NCBI RefSeq assembly: GCF_902168435.1
Contig: NZ_LR656178.1
Location: forward strand, 57,783-121,782
Reading direction: 5' to 3'
From: Bacillus marasmi
GTDB taxonomy: Bacteria; Bacillota; Bacilli; Bacillales; Cytobacillaceae
Length of the DNA stretch: 64,000 bases
Part shown: positions 32,551-41,827 of the stretch, in pieces
Position numbering within the stretch: position 1 is the stretch's first letter
Layout: every line of letters begins with the position of its first letter
Program-made: the position numbers and the translations under genes
The notes under the pieces: generated by a model
Seen by the model: the letters and a program-made list of their open reading frames with translations, nothing else
Told to the model about the DNA's origin: nothing
Database searches by the model: none

Positions 32551-33546
32551 ATGGAAGTAACAACAAAGAAAGATTGGAAAACACTAGCTCAAAGTATTAT
32601 TGATGGATATCAAATTACAGAAGATGAAGCACTTGCGATTGTCCAAGCGAAGGATGAGGAAGTTCTTGAAATCATGAATGCTGCCTATATGATTCGTCAC
32701 CATTATTTTGGGAATAAAGTAAAGCTTAACATGATTATTAATACTAAATCTGGTTTATGTGCAGAGGATTGCGGATATTGCTCGCAATCAATCGTGTCAG
32801 ATGCACCGATTGAAAAATATGGCTGGTTATCTAAAGAGGAGATCGTTGCGGGGGCACAGGAATCTATTCGCCGTAAAGCAGGCACATACTGCATCGTTGC
32901 ATCTGGACGTCGTCCAACTGATCGCGAAATTGACCATGTTGTCGAAGCTGTTCAAGAAATTAGCCAAACTACAGATTTAAAAATTTGCTGCTGTCTTGGC
33001 TTTTTAAATGAAGAACACGCGAAAAAGCTTTCAGCTGCAGGGGTTCATCGTTATAATCACAACATTAACACAAGCAAAGCGAACTATGAAAATGTATGTT
33101 CTACTCATACATACGAAGACCGTGTTGATACAGTGGAAACTGCTAAAGATGCTGGAATGTCACCATGTTCAGGTGCAATTTTCGGAATGGGTGAAACAGA
33201 TCTTGAAGCGGTACAAGTTGCAACAACTTTACGCCAATTAGATACAGACTCAATTCCTTGTAATTTCTTAAACCCAATTGAAGGAACTCCGTTAGAGGGA
33301 CAAAAGCAGTTAAATCCGCGTAAATGCCTGAAGCTATTGGCCATGATGCGATTTGTAAATCCAACTAAAGAAATTCGTATGAGCGGTGGACGCGAAGTGA
33401 ATTTCCGCTCTTTACAAGCTCTAGGTTTGTTTGCGGCGAATTCAATTTTCGTTGGTGACTACTTAACTACTGCTGGTCAAGAGCCAACTGCTGACTGGGG
33501 CATGATTGAAGATCTTGGCTTTGAAATCGAGCAATGTGCTCTATAA
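32551..33546 (+). CDS. bioB: biotin synthase
   Basis: 331 residues. Radical SAM motif GLCAEDCGYCSQS (C70, C74, C77) binds the 4Fe-4S cluster; the later CNFLNPIEGTPLEG and MSGGREVNFRS blocks with conserved Cys, Asn and Arg bind the 2Fe-2S sulphur donor and substrate. The enzyme inserts sulphur into dethiobiotin. I start at ATG 32551; the long upstream open frame contains a hydrophobic non-homologous stretch and no ribosome site. No other bio genes are adjacent. A BirA-like operator lies upstream. Confidence 0.95.
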   Translation: MEVTTKKDWKTLAQSIIDGYQITEDEALAIVQAKDEEVLEIMNAAYMIRHHYFGNKVKLNMIINTKSGLCAEDCGYCSQSIVSDAPIEKYGWLSKEEIVAGAQESIRRKAGTYCIVASGRRPTDREIDHVVEAVQEISQTTDLKICCCLGFLNEEHAKKLSAAGVHRYNHNINTSKANYENVCSTHTYEDRVDTVETAKDAGMSPCSGAIFGMGETDLEAVQVATTLRQLDTDSIPCNFLNPIEGTPLEGQKQLNPRKCLKLLAMMRFVNPTKEIRMSGGREVNFRSLQALGLFAANSIFVGDYLTTAGQEPTADWGMIEDLGFEIEQCAL

Positions 33547-33674
33547 TATGTTTTAAGGATTTGTCAATTACAACCTCTAGTAGCTGTAATTTGTGTCTTG
33601 ATGGTGTAAAAAGCATCGAATTACAGTTTCATAACAGAAGATTGTCTGCTTAGATGGTATGAATAACACAAAAA

Positions 33675-33714
33675 CGCACCACCTAGAACCGCAAACAGCA
33701 GGCTAGGTGGTGCG
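33675..33714 (-). terminator. rho-independent terminator
   Basis: CGCACCACCTAG pairs perfectly with CTAGGTGGTGCG; the T-run is on the minus strand, so it serves the molybdoenzyme gene. Confidence 0.8.
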
Positions 33715-33732
33715 ATAAACTTATAAAAACGA

Positions 33733-36123
33733 TTAAATTTTACGTTCGACTTGAACGAGCATCGTTTGGTGGGCATTACCCTTTGCCAACGGTGTTTTTC
33801 GTTGGCTCGTTAAAACGTTGGCACAGCCGCCTGTGTCGACACCATTTCTATCAGGTTTATACCAAGCACCAGCTTGCATTGCTACAACGCCAGGCATAAT
33901 TCGGACCGTTACTTGAACTGGCATGAGGATGGTGCCACGATCATTATAAATCTTGATTTTATCTCCAGATTTAATTTTACGTTTTTCGGCGTCAACTGGG
34001 TTCATCCAGAGAACTTGTTCAGTTAAATCCTTTTGCCAAGGATGATTGGCAAAACATGAATTTGCTCTATTTTTCGCTTTCCAGGTGATGCATTGGAGTG
34101 GATACTTTTCAGTCAACGGATCACTCGGACCTTCCCATTCTGGAACGTATTTTGGAATAGCCGGAATTTCGGAGTGTTCCATATCATACAACGCCTTTGA
34201 GAACAGTTCGATTTTTCCAGAAGGGGTTTCGAAAGGATGATTGGCTGGATCTTCAATCTGATCTTTAAAAGCAATCCTCGGCTTATCATAACGCCACATA
34301 TGAACTCTTGATTTTTTCAACTCATCTAGGGTAGGGGCACTAGGCTCAACCTTTTTGGTTTCTTCTAAAATGAATTTAATCCAACCTAACTCGTCTCGTC
34401 CTTCAGTAAATTCCTTTTCTACGCCAAGCTTTTTAGCTACCTCAGCTAGCCATTCATAATCGGAGCGAGATTCAAAATAATTATCAACGACCTTTTCAGA
34501 AAGAACAAAGTAATCACCGGATGCCCAAGTTTCTCCTAAATTCCAACGTTCGAAGAAGGTATTCTCCGGAAGCAGGATATCGGCAAACTTAGCACTTGGC
34601 GATAAGAAGTTATCACTTACGACAATAAACTCCACTAGACTTTCATCTTCAAGGATTTTGATTGTTTTATTGATGTCAGGCTGCTGGTTGACCAAATAGT
34701 TTCCAGCTAGATTAATAATCAATTTCACATTCGTTGTTAATTGGTCAACTCCTTGTAGACCATCTTCAGGTGTAATCGACTTGGCATCAGTAATTGCATC
34801 TGTCCAGGACATAATTGAAATAGATGCTTTTGCTGGATTTTCAGGAATCGGAACGCCAACAGGGAATTTACGTGGGATTCCACCGTAACCCGAAGCCCAT
34901 GCACCTGCTTTACCGACGTTACCAGTAATGGTGGCTAGCATAGTACCGCCACGGGCAATCCGTTCACCGCTTGCATGACGTTGTGGCCCCCAGCCTTGAA
35001 TAAGAGCAGCCGGCTTAGCATTGGCATATTCACGAGCAAATTCACGAATTTTTTCTGCTGGTACTTTACAGATGGCTTCAGCCCATTCTGGTGTTTTTTC
35101 AATTCCATCCTTTTGACCGAAAAGGTAAGCAACTAATGATTCATTTGCTGGTACTCCATCAGGCATATGGTCTTCATCAAAGCCCACTACGAACTGATCA
35201 AGGAAGGCTTTGTCATGGAGGTTTTCTTTTACAATTACATAAGCCATTGCATCCATTAAAGCATTATCGGTTCCTGGTAAAAGCGGTATCCATTCATCTG
35301 CATAAGCTTGTCCAGAGTTTGAATAACGAGGATCCACTAGGATAAACTTGATACCCTTTTCTTTTAGTTTTTTAAAGTAATGATTTGTGTGACCAAAGAT
35401 TGTCTCAGCTGGATTATGCCCCCAAAGCACGACTAACTTTGTGTGCTCAAGCGTATCAAGACTGCTTCCTGTTGCGGCTGTTCCATAAGTGTAAGGAGTC
35501 GCAGCTGCTGTATTCCCCATACTGACGGAATGGTAGTAATTTAAATAACCACCAGTCATCGCCATAAGACGGCGTGCAAAATTCGCACCCATCATTGTTC
35601 CGCCTGAGACCGCGGTACCTTGATGAACATAGCGTGCGGTTGGACCATAGGTTTCAGTAATCCGCTTCGTTTCATTCGCAATCGTATCAATTGCTTCTTC
35701 CCAGGAAATTCGTTCAAATTTTCCTTCACCACGTTTGCCCACGCGTTTCATTGGATATTTCAATCTGTCTGGATGGTACTGATATTTGCGGTAACCACGA
35801 CCTCGAACACAGGCCTTCATGTATGGATTCGATTCATCTAATTCTTCATCAGTCCTTGTGCTAATTCGAGTGATAACCCCGTCCTGCACATGTGCTTTGA
35901 TCACACATTTTCCACCGCAATCAAAGGTACTGCAGGTAGGAATGATGGTTTCTGGACCGCTACTTACTCCAGGACTTTTCGTTTTCGTTAGCCGTTTCGA
36001 AGCCCAAATACCTCCGCCCGCGAGTGCAGGTATGGAGAGTGCACCGGTCCATTTTAATAAACTTCTTCTTGAAAGTTTTTTATCTGCTAGTTCTTTTGCA
36101 AGTGTTTTATTTTCATCACTCAT
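33733..36123 (-). CDS. Tat-exported molybdopterin oxidoreductase, DMSO reductase (DmsA) type
   Basis: 796 residues. A twin-arginine signal (SRRSLLKWTGALSIPALAGG, R19-R20) sends the folded enzyme across the membrane. A 4Fe-4S site follows: C64, C69, C73 and C105. The body has the Mo-bisMGD domains (WGHNPAETIFGHTNHYF, DPRYSNSGQAYADEWIPLLP) and the C-terminal molydopterin-dinucleotide-binding domain (MNPVDAEKRKIKSGDKIKIY). Sequence is nearest DmsA/YnfE-like S- or N-oxide reductases; the Ser in YYHSVSMGN may be the Mo ligand. No FeS or membrane-anchor subunit gene is adjacent, only a TorD-like chaperone gene. Confidence 0.9.
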   Translation of the reverse strand: MSDENKTLAKELADKKLSRRSLLKWTGALSIPALAGGGIWASKRLTKTKSPGVSSGPETIIPTCSTFDCGGKCVIKAHVQDGVITRISTRTDEELDESNPYMKACVRGRGYRKYQYHPDRLKYPMKRVGKRGEGKFERISWEEAIDTIANETKRITETYGPTARYVHQGTAVSGGTMMGANFARRLMAMTGGYLNYYHSVSMGNTAAATPYTYGTAATGSSLDTLEHTKLVVLWGHNPAETIFGHTNHYFKKLKEKGIKFILVDPRYSNSGQAYADEWIPLLPGTDNALMDAMAYVIVKENLHDKAFLDQFVVGFDEDHMPDGVPANESLVAYLFGQKDGIEKTPEWAEAICKVPAEKIREFAREYANAKPAALIQGWGPQRHASGERIARGGTMLATITGNVGKAGAWASGYGGIPRKFPVGVPIPENPAKASISIMSWTDAITDAKSITPEDGLQGVDQLTTNVKLIINLAGNYLVNQQPDINKTIKILEDESLVEFIVVSDNFLSPSAKFADILLPENTFFERWNLGETWASGDYFVLSEKVVDNYFESRSDYEWLAEVAKKLGVEKEFTEGRDELGWIKFILEETKKVEPSAPTLDELKKSRVHMWRYDKPRIAFKDQIEDPANHPFETPSGKIELFSKALYDMEHSEIPAIPKYVPEWEGPSDPLTEKYPLQCITWKAKNRANSCFANHPWQKDLTEQVLWMNPVDAEKRKIKSGDKIKIYNDRGTILMPVQVTVRIMPGVVAMQAGAWYKPDRNGVDTGGCANVLTSQRKTPLAKGNAHQTMLVQVERKI

Positions 36124-36796
36124 AAGCTAATTCCTCCTTCAGCTGGCTCGTTAATTCTATTTCAAGCTCTAAATACTCCATTAATAACTGAGAAACTCCC
36201 TTGAAAAGGTCATTTTCTGCTGCTTCACTTAATCGTTCGCATAATAGCGGGCCCCAAACTAATAAGTGCTCCTGCAAAAATGAAAGCTGTTCATCCATAT
36301 AAAAGCTCTTACTAGCGTGATCCGTGCTTAATAATGTTTGTAGTATTAAATAGCTTAGAAATTCTAACTCAGTCACGATATGGTCGTCAGGCTCATTATT
36401 TTCTCGGACAAAGCTTAAACCATGCTTCCGATAGCATTCTCTTACTTGAATAGTCTGTTCATCGAACATAATATGTTCTCTGCTTAAGTAAACGGATTCC
36501 CAAAGTGGAGCGGGTAAATTGCCCGGACCTATAAAGAGTCGAGTGTACTCTTCTCTAACTGAGTTGACGGTATTTCCCTCACCTAAAAGGTAGGTGGTGA
36601 TTCCCTCTTGAATGGTTTGACAAGAGTGGCTAATTTCACATAAATAATGGAAGCGGGGATCTTCGGCTATTTCCATGAAGTTTTCACGGTCAGGTGGGAC
36701 ATCCATGATACGTCGGATTAATTGATTAATGTACAATCTACTTTGTAAAATCGAAACAGTATCTGTATGAAGCTTAATTTCTGTACCTGTAAACAT
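36116..36796 (-). CDS. TorD/DmsD-family molybdoenzyme chaperone
   Basis: 226 residues, all helical. EYTRLFIGPGNLPAPLWESV with YLSREHIMFDEQTIQVRECY is the typical TorD/DmsD motif region. These chaperones hold the Tat signal of the molybdoenzyme until cofactor is inserted. Its stop overlaps the start of the molybdoenzyme gene by 8 bases, so the two are coupled. I start at ATG 36796 after AAAGGAATTC; the frame to 36847 is upstream noise. Confidence 0.88.
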   Translation of the reverse strand: MFTGTEIKLHTDTVSILQSRLYINQLIRRIMDVPPDRENFMEIAEDPRFHYLCEISHSCQTIQEGITTYLLGEGNTVNSVREEYTRLFIGPGNLPAPLWESVYLSREHIMFDEQTIQVRECYRKHGLSFVRENNEPDDHIVTELEFLSYLILQTLLSTDHASKSFYMDEQLSFLQEHLLVWGPLLCERLSEAAENDLFKGVSQLLMEYLELEIELTSQLKEELAYE

Positions 36797-36950
36797 GGTT
36801 GAATTCCTTTCTATTACTTTATTAAAATAGTAATATATGTTAATCATAGCTAGTAAATATTATCTTTTTCTTAAAAAAATGGAATGTAATATAAATTTCA
36901 TTAGTTTTTTAATAAAATATGGATGATGAGAATAGGTATCAATTATATGA

Positions 36951-36984
36951 AAAAAGCTGAAGGACTAATAATGTCCAACAGCTC
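36951..36984 (-). terminator. rho-independent terminator
   Basis: AGCTGaaGGAC pairs with GTCCaaCAGCT; T-run on the minus strand, serving the gene at 36994. Confidence 0.7.
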
Positions 36985-36993
36985 AGTTTGATT

Positions 36994-37344
36994 TTAATAA
37001 AAATAAGGAAACGGGATGATGAAAGGGGCGACGAAAACTGTATAGGGGAAACGACGACGACGGAAACGGCGAAAACGCCTTCTACCGTAACCACCACCAA
37101 ATCCTCCATACACCCGTGTTTCTGGTGATTCCATTACATCTTCTTCCACCGTTTCTGGAACTAATATCGTTACATTCCTATCATCCATATCTTCGAGAAT
37201 TCCTTCAATTTGCTGACCATTTGCCATCGTACCAATAACATGAAAGTTCATATACTTATGACAAGCACTTTTTACGTTACGGAATTCATCATCACGATAA
37301 TATAAATGTCCGTGATGATTGCCAAACTCATTTTGATGATACAT
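36994..37344 (-). CDS. hypothetical protein with Sm-like core and Arg-rich tail
   Basis: 116 residues. A His-rich start (HQNEFGNHHGHLYY) is followed by NFHVIGTMANGQQIEGILED, which has the look of an Sm/LSm-type strand pair, then a Gly/Arg tract (GGYGRRRFRRFRRRRFP) and a hydrophobic aromatic end. Comparable proteins occur in many Bacillus genomes, but the role is not known to me. The Arg tract may bind nucleic acid or membrane. GAGGAGGG precedes the ATG. Confidence 0.7.
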   Translation of the reverse strand: MYHQNEFGNHHGHLYYRDDEFRNVKSACHKYMNFHVIGTMANGQQIEGILEDMDDRNVTILVPETVEEDVMESPETRVYGGFGGGYGRRRFRRFRRRRFPYTVFVAPFIIPFPYFY

Positions 37345-37503
37345 AACAAATCCCTCCTCAGTGTATAGGGTATTCAGGGGAGCTAATACTTGTTAAATTC
37401 AAAAAGAGTGAATGAATCTATTTTTTAATGAACTATTGAATGGATTGTGTTATAATAAACTGGTTTCAAATTATGTTAAAATATTAATGCCACATTTTAA
37501 TAA

Positions 37504-37540
37504 AGAGGTTCTAGCTACCCTCTCAAAAAAACTAAGGAAA
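37504..37540 (+). ncRNA. preQ1-I riboswitch aptamer
   Basis: AGAGGTTCTAGCTACCCTCT followed by CAAAAAAACTAAGGA is a textbook class I preQ1 aptamer: the P1 stem AGAGG/CCTCT, a C-containing loop, and the A-rich tail ending in the AAGGA-type strand that forms the pseudoknot. It stands directly before queC and a terminator, so preQ1 binding should switch the operon off. Confidence 0.93.
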
Positions 37541-37573
37541 ACAGTACTGCTTTCTTAGTAGTGCTGTTTTTTT
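37540..37573 (+). terminator. riboswitch-controlled attenuator terminator
   Basis: AACAGTACTGC pairs with GTAGTGCTGTT (11 pairs, two G-U), followed by TTTTT. It starts at the end of the preQ1 aptamer, as in other que leaders. Confidence 0.85.
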
Positions 37574-37593
37574 ATGTAAAGGAGCATGAAGAA

Positions 37594-38253
37594 ATGAAAA
37601 ACGACAAGGCCGTAGTAGTTTTTAGCGGAGGCCAAGACAGTACAACATGTTTATTTTGGGCCATGCAGCAATTTAAAGAAGTTGTCGCTGTTACCTTCGA
37701 TTATAACCAGCGACATATCACTGAAATTCAATGTGCAAAAAATATTACGAAAGAACTAGGAATTAAACACCATATATTAGATATGTCCTTACTTAACCAG
37801 TTAGCTCCTAATGCTTTAACAAGAGCTGATATTGAGGTCAAGGATGGAGAAGAAGGAGGGCTTCCTTCGACATTTGTACCTGGGCGTAACCTATTGTTTA
37901 TGTCCTTCGCAGGGGTGCTTGCCTATCAAATCGGTGCAAAACATATTGTGACTGGCGTTTGTGAAACAGATTTTAGTGGTTATCCCGATTGCCGAGATTC
38001 TTTTATTAAATCTCTGAATGTCTCGTTAAACCTTGCGATGGATAAATCATTTGTGATTCATACACCACTAATGTGGTTAAATAAAGCAGAAACATGGAAG
38101 CTTGCTGACGAGCTTAATGCGTTTAATTTTGTCAGAGAAAAGACATTAACCTGCTATAACGGTGTTATCGCTGATGGCTGTGGTGAGTGTCCGGCTTGCA
38201 AGCTCCGTCAAAAAGGTTTAGAGGACTATTTAACTGAAAGAAAGGAGCAATAA
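37594..38253 (+). CDS. queC: 7-cyano-7-deazaguanine synthase QueC
   Basis: 219 residues. The ATP-pyrophosphatase P-loop [12 protein letters not shown] lies near the N-terminus, and the C-terminal cluster [10 protein letters not shown] with an earlier Cys binds zinc. The enzyme turns 7-carboxy-7-deazaguanine into preQ0 using ATP and ammonia, in queuosine synthesis. I start at ATG 37594 after AAGGAG. First gene of queC-queD-queE-folE behind the preQ1 riboswitch. Confidence 0.95.
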   Translation: MKNDKAVVVFSGGQDSTTCLFWAMQQFKEVVAVTFDYNQRHITEIQCAKNITKELGIKHHILDMSLLNQLAPNALTRADIEVKDGEEGGLPSTFVPGRNLLFMSFAGVLAYQIGAKHIVTGVCETDFSGYPDCRDSFIKSLNVSLNLAMDKSFVIHTPLMWLNKAETWKLADELNAFNFVREKTLTCYNGVIADGCGECPACKLRQKGLEDYLTERKEQ

Positions 38254-38256
38254 AAT

Positions 38257-38739
38257 ATGTATGGTTTTCGCATAGTTGATAAGCTCCAAAAAATAGATGA
38301 GGATATCAAACGAAATCAATTAAAATACCACAATAAACGGGTGATGATTAGTAAGGAATTTACCTTCGATGCAGCGCATCACCTTCATGCATATGAAGGG
38401 AAATGTAAAAATCTTCACGGTCATACGTATAAGGTGATTTTCGGGATTAGCGGTTACCCAGATGAACGTGGTTTAATGATGGATTTTGCGGATTTAAAGG
38501 AAATTTGGAAGCAAGAAATTGAAGTACACTTAGATCATCGTTACTTAAATGAAACCTTGCCACCAATGAATACAACCGCTGAGAATATGGTTGTGTGGAT
38601 CTATGAAAAAATGCATGAAGCTTTGCAAAAAGAGGAAAGACAAGAGCAATATTTAGGAGCAAGAGTAGAATTTGTTCGACTATACGAAACTCCTACGAGC
38701 TTCGCTGAAGCAAGACGGGAGTGGATGGAGCTTGAGTAA
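38257..38739 (+). CDS. queD: 6-carboxy-5,6,7,8-tetrahydropterin synthase QueD
   Basis: 160 residues. Zinc ligands and active site are visible: FDAAHHLHAYEGKCKNLHGH (catalytic C50, His ligands at 54 and 56), HLDHRYLNE and a final Glu region. The enzyme converts dihydroneopterin triphosphate into 6-carboxy-tetrahydropterin. A ~30-residue N-terminal extension before the core is somewhat long but within the Bacillus range. AAAGGAGC precedes ATG 38257, three bases after the queC stop. Its 3' end overlaps the likely queE start. Confidence 0.95.
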   Translation: MYGFRIVDKLQKIDEDIKRNQLKYHNKRVMISKEFTFDAAHHLHAYEGKCKNLHGHTYKVIFGISGYPDERGLMMDFADLKEIWKQEIEVHLDHRYLNETLPPMNTTAENMVVWIYEKMHEALQKEERQEQYLGARVEFVRLYETPTSFAEARREWMELE

Positions 38740-39460
38740 AATCCCAGTGCTGGAAATTTTCGGTCCGACGATTCAAGGCGAAGGGATGGTCATCGGTCAA
38801 AAAACGATGTTTGTCCGTACTGCAGGTTGTGATTATTCCTGTTCGTGGTGCGATTCTGCCTTTACTTGGGATGGAACAGGAAAGGATCAAATCAAGCAAA
38901 TGAATGCTGAGGAAATTTGGGATGCGCTCAAAGAACTCGGTGGAGATGGATTTTCATTTGTAACGATATCCGGCGGAAATCCAGCATTATTAAGAAATTT
39001 AGATGAATTTATCAACTTATTAAAAGGAAAAGGAATTAAAATCGGCTTGGAAACGCAAGGGAGCAGGTGGCAGGATTGGTTTTATCAGATAGATGAATTA
39101 ACGATTTCTCCAAAACCACCAAGTTCGAGCATGAAAACAGATTTTTCGGTATTAGATGAAATCATCGATAAATTGAAAACACGGAATCACCAAAACCATG
39201 TGAGCTTAAAAGTGGTTGTTTTTGATGTAGCTGACTATGAGTACGCGAAGAGCGTCCATTTGCGCTATCCAGAAGTGCCATTTTTCCTACAAACGGGGAA
39301 TGATGATTTGCAGACAATCGATCAAAAACCACTATTAGCGAAACTGATTGCGCAATATGAATGGTTGATTGATAAAGTTATGAAAGATCATCAATTACGC
39401 GATGTTAAAGTATTGCCACAGCTTCATACCTATATTTGGGGAAATAAGCGAGGCGTATAG
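38732..39460 (+). CDS. queE: 7-carboxy-7-deazaguanine synthase QueE
   Basis: 242 residues. Radical SAM enzyme with the cluster motif CDYSCSWC (C33, C37, C40); ring contraction of 6-carboxy-tetrahydropterin gives 7-carboxy-7-deazaguanine. The protein starts KIPVLEIFGPTIQGEGMVIG and ends RVLPQLHT-type/WGNKRGV, close to B. subtilis QueE. I start at TTG 38732, inside the queD end, because GGGAG lies 9 bases upstream; the longer frame to 38672 is queD antiphase. Translational coupling to queD is likely. Confidence 0.93.
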   Translation: MSKIPVLEIFGPTIQGEGMVIGQKTMFVRTAGCDYSCSWCDSAFTWDGTGKDQIKQMNAEEIWDALKELGGDGFSFVTISGGNPALLRNLDEFINLLKGKGIKIGLETQGSRWQDWFYQIDELTISPKPPSSSMKTDFSVLDEIIDKLKTRNHQNHVSLKVVVFDVADYEYAKSVHLRYPEVPFFLQTGNDDLQTIDQKPLLAKLIAQYEWLIDKVMKDHQLRDVKVLPQLHTYIWGNKRGV

Positions 39461-39535
39461 GGTTATTTTTTCCAATAATAAGAAATCCTTAATAATAAAA
39501 TAAAGATGAAATAGATGTCCGTAGGGGGAAGTAAA

Positions 39536-40102
39536 ATGTCAAAGGTAAATCGTGCCCAAATTGAGGAAGGGATACGTTTAATATTAGAGGCAGTTGGAGA
39601 AGATCCAAATCGAGAAGGATTGCTCGATACACCTAAGCGAGTTGCCAAAATGTACGAGGAAGTGTTTTCGGGTCTTACTATCGATCCTAAAGAATACTTC
39701 GAAACCATTTTTAGCGAGGATCATGAGGAATTAGTACTTGTTAAGGATATTCCTTTTTACTCCATGTGCGAGCATCATCTTGTTCCGTTTTATGGTGTTG
39801 CACATGTTGCATACATTCCAAGAAATGGTCGAGTTGCAGGATTAAGTAAACTAGCTCGAGCGGTAGAAGCTGTTTCACGTCGTCCTCAGTTACAAGAACG
39901 AATTACAGCAACTGTTGCTGATACGATAATGGAGACATTGGATCCACACGGTGCGATGGTAGTGGTTGAAGCTGAGCACATGTGTATGACAATGCGCGGC
40001 GTTAACAAGCCTGGCGCTAAAACCGTAACATCTGCAGTTCGCGGTATTTTTAGTGAAGATGCAACAAAACGTTCTGAAGTATTAGCTTATATTCATAATT
40101 AA
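39536..40102 (+). CDS. folE: GTP cyclohydrolase I (type IA) FolE
   Basis: 188 residues. The zinc site is SMCEHH (C78, H81) with [11 protein letters not shown] (C150). The enzyme makes dihydroneopterin triphosphate from GTP, the shared precursor of folate and queuosine. AGGGGGAAGTAAA lies before ATG 39536. In B. subtilis the fourth gene of this operon is queF, but here it is folE; the gap from queE (75 bases) has no terminator, so the riboswitch may control it too. Confidence 0.95.
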   Translation: MSKVNRAQIEEGIRLILEAVGEDPNREGLLDTPKRVAKMYEEVFSGLTIDPKEYFETIFSEDHEELVLVKDIPFYSMCEHHLVPFYGVAHVAYIPRNGRVAGLSKLARAVEAVSRRPQLQERITATVADTIMETLDPHGAMVVVEAEHMCMTMRGVNKPGAKTVTSAVRGIFSEDATKRSEVLAYIHN

Positions 40103-40107
40103 GAGTG

Positions 40108-40138
40108 AAAACCACTTCATACTTGAAGTGGTTTTTTT
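40108..40138 (+). terminator. rho-independent terminator of the que-folE operon
   Basis: AAAACCACTTCA pairs with TGAAGTGGTTTT across a TACT loop. Confidence 0.92.
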
Positions 40139-40208
40139 ATGTTTCATAGTGCATTAACCTCCCTTGGTTAGGTTAAATTAACAAAAATACACAAGTAGGA
40201 GGAGTAAG

Positions 40209-41003
40209 ATGAAGCGAGCATTTCTATTCATACTAACGCTCATGTTCATAAGCATGATTCATCCTGCTAATTTCACGTTAGCCACACCGAATGAATTAAA
40301 GGCTGCTGTTATCATAGATGATTTTGGTGGTGGCGTTGGTGGAGTAAAAGAATTTTTGGAAGGGAATATAAAAATTACGGCAGCAGTGATGCCCTTTACT
40401 GAAAATGCTAAGGCTCATGCAAAGTGGGCTCATAAAAATGGGATTGAAGTGATGGTGCATTTACCGATGCAACCAAAAAAGGGAAAAAGATCTTGGCTTG
40501 GGCCAAAACCGATTACTGTTGATTTATCAAAGGAAGAGGTCAAGAAGCGCGTCAGAGAGGCCATAAAAAGTGTTCCTTATGCAAAAGGGTTAAATAATCA
40601 TATGGGATCCTTGGCAATTGAAAATGAAGAAATTGTGCGGGCGATTGTCGAGGTGGCGAAGGAAAATAGATTGTACCTTATCGATAGTGGAACAAGCCCT
40701 AATTCCAAAATTCCAAAAATCGCCACGGAATTAGGCGTACCATTTTTAGTTAGAGATGTATTTTTGGATGATATCTCATCGAGTTCATATGTTTCGAAAC
40801 AAATGCGACTTCTTGCGAAAATTACAGAAAAAAATGGTCGTGGTATAGCAATCGGACATGTAGGTGTAACAGGAAATGTTTGTTCAAAAGGCGTTTTTTC
40901 ATCTATGAAACATTTTGGGGATAAAAACATAAAAATTGTACCTGTCTCGGAATTAATATATGATGATTTTAATAAAAAATATTTTAAACAGCTTCACTAT
41001 TAG
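40209..41003 (+). CDS. divergent polysaccharide deacetylase family (YibQ-like), exported
   Basis: 264 residues. Signal peptide in residues 1-25 (FLFILTLMFISMIHPANFTL). The domain begins KAAVIIDDFGGGVGG and continues with TAAVMPF, VMVHLPMQP, NNHMGS and IDSG..., the pattern of the divergent deacetylase fold (Polysacc_deac_2) with Asp and His residues for a metal site. It probably modifies a wall or surface glycan. GTAGGAGGAG precedes the ATG. The HAD gene follows 22 bases later. Confidence 0.88.
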   Translation: MKRAFLFILTLMFISMIHPANFTLATPNELKAAVIIDDFGGGVGGVKEFLEGNIKITAAVMPFTENAKAHAKWAHKNGIEVMVHLPMQPKKGKRSWLGPKPITVDLSKEEVKKRVREAIKSVPYAKGLNNHMGSLAIENEEIVRAIVEVAKENRLYLIDSGTSPNSKIPKIATELGVPFLVRDVFLDDISSSSYVSKQMRLLAKITEKNGRGIAIGHVGVTGNVCSKGVFSSMKHFGDKNIKIVPVSELIYDDFNKKYFKQLHY

Positions 41004-41024
41004 ATATAGAGGTGTATTTGTAGC

Positions 41025-41825
41025 GTGAAATGTGTGTCATTGGATCTCGACGGTACTTTATTAAATTCTCATTTTGAAATGACTGAAAAGAGTGTTAATA
41101 CGATTGTCAATCTTCAGGAACAGGGGATAGAAGTAATTATTAACACTGGAAGGGCCTTTACTGATGTAGTAAAAGTCCCGGGAATTCGTGAGCTTAACTG
41201 CCCAATTGTTTGTGTCAATGGTTCGATTCTCTTCTCCAAAACAGGAGAACTTCTTTTTGAAGCGACTTTGAGGAGAGAAATCTACGAACCCATTATTTCA
41301 ATTTTAACAGACCTAGATGTTGGCATTCTTATTTACACTGATAAGGGTGGTTTTCCTTCAACATTACCACCATTGCATTCAAAAAGTAAAACGGAATTAG
41401 ATGAGATGTTTACAAGCTTTGATTATCATGGATTATTGATGAAAGATGATTTAAAAATTTATAAAATCATTGCTCTAGTCTATCCTGAACAGCTTGAGAG
41501 GGTGGATGAAGTAAAAAAAGCATTAGCACATTTTGAAAATATTTCGATGGCATCATCATTTCCGAATAATGTGGAAATTACATCTCGCGAAGCCCATAAA
41601 GGGCGAGCCATATTACGTTATGCGGAGCTAAACGATATCGAGTTTGAAGAAATTTACGCATTTGGTGATGGCGGGAATGATTTATCGCAGTTTGAAGTGG
41701 CAACAAAGTCAGTAGCAATGGCGAATGCACCTAAGGAAATTCGTGAAGCAGCTGACATTATTACAAAAAGCAACGACGAAGATGGTATCAGTTACGCAGT
41801 TAAAGAACTTTTGAAATTAATATAG
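41025..41825 (+). CDS. Cof-type HAD-IIB family hydrolase
   Basis: 266 residues. HAD motif I is DLDGTLLNS (nucleophile Asp), motif II INTGR, motif III Lys region, and motif IV FGDGGNDLSQF. Type IIB cap between. Members dephosphorylate sugar phosphates, FMN or other small phosphates; substrate unknown. GTG 41025 is the start, with AGAGGTG a little far upstream. It follows the deacetylase gene and ends two bases before repeat copy C. Confidence 0.9.
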   Translation: MKCVSLDLDGTLLNSHFEMTEKSVNTIVNLQEQGIEVIINTGRAFTDVVKVPGIRELNCPIVCVNGSILFSKTGELLFEATLRREIYEPIISILTDLDVGILIYTDKGGFPSTLPPLHSKSKTELDEMFTSFDYHGLLMKDDLKIYKIIALVYPEQLERVDEVKKALAHFENISMASSFPNNVEITSREAHKGRAILRYAELNDIEFEEIYAFGDGGNDLSQFEVATKSVAMANAPKEIREAADIITKSNDEDGISYAVKELLKLI

Positions 41826-41827
41826 AC

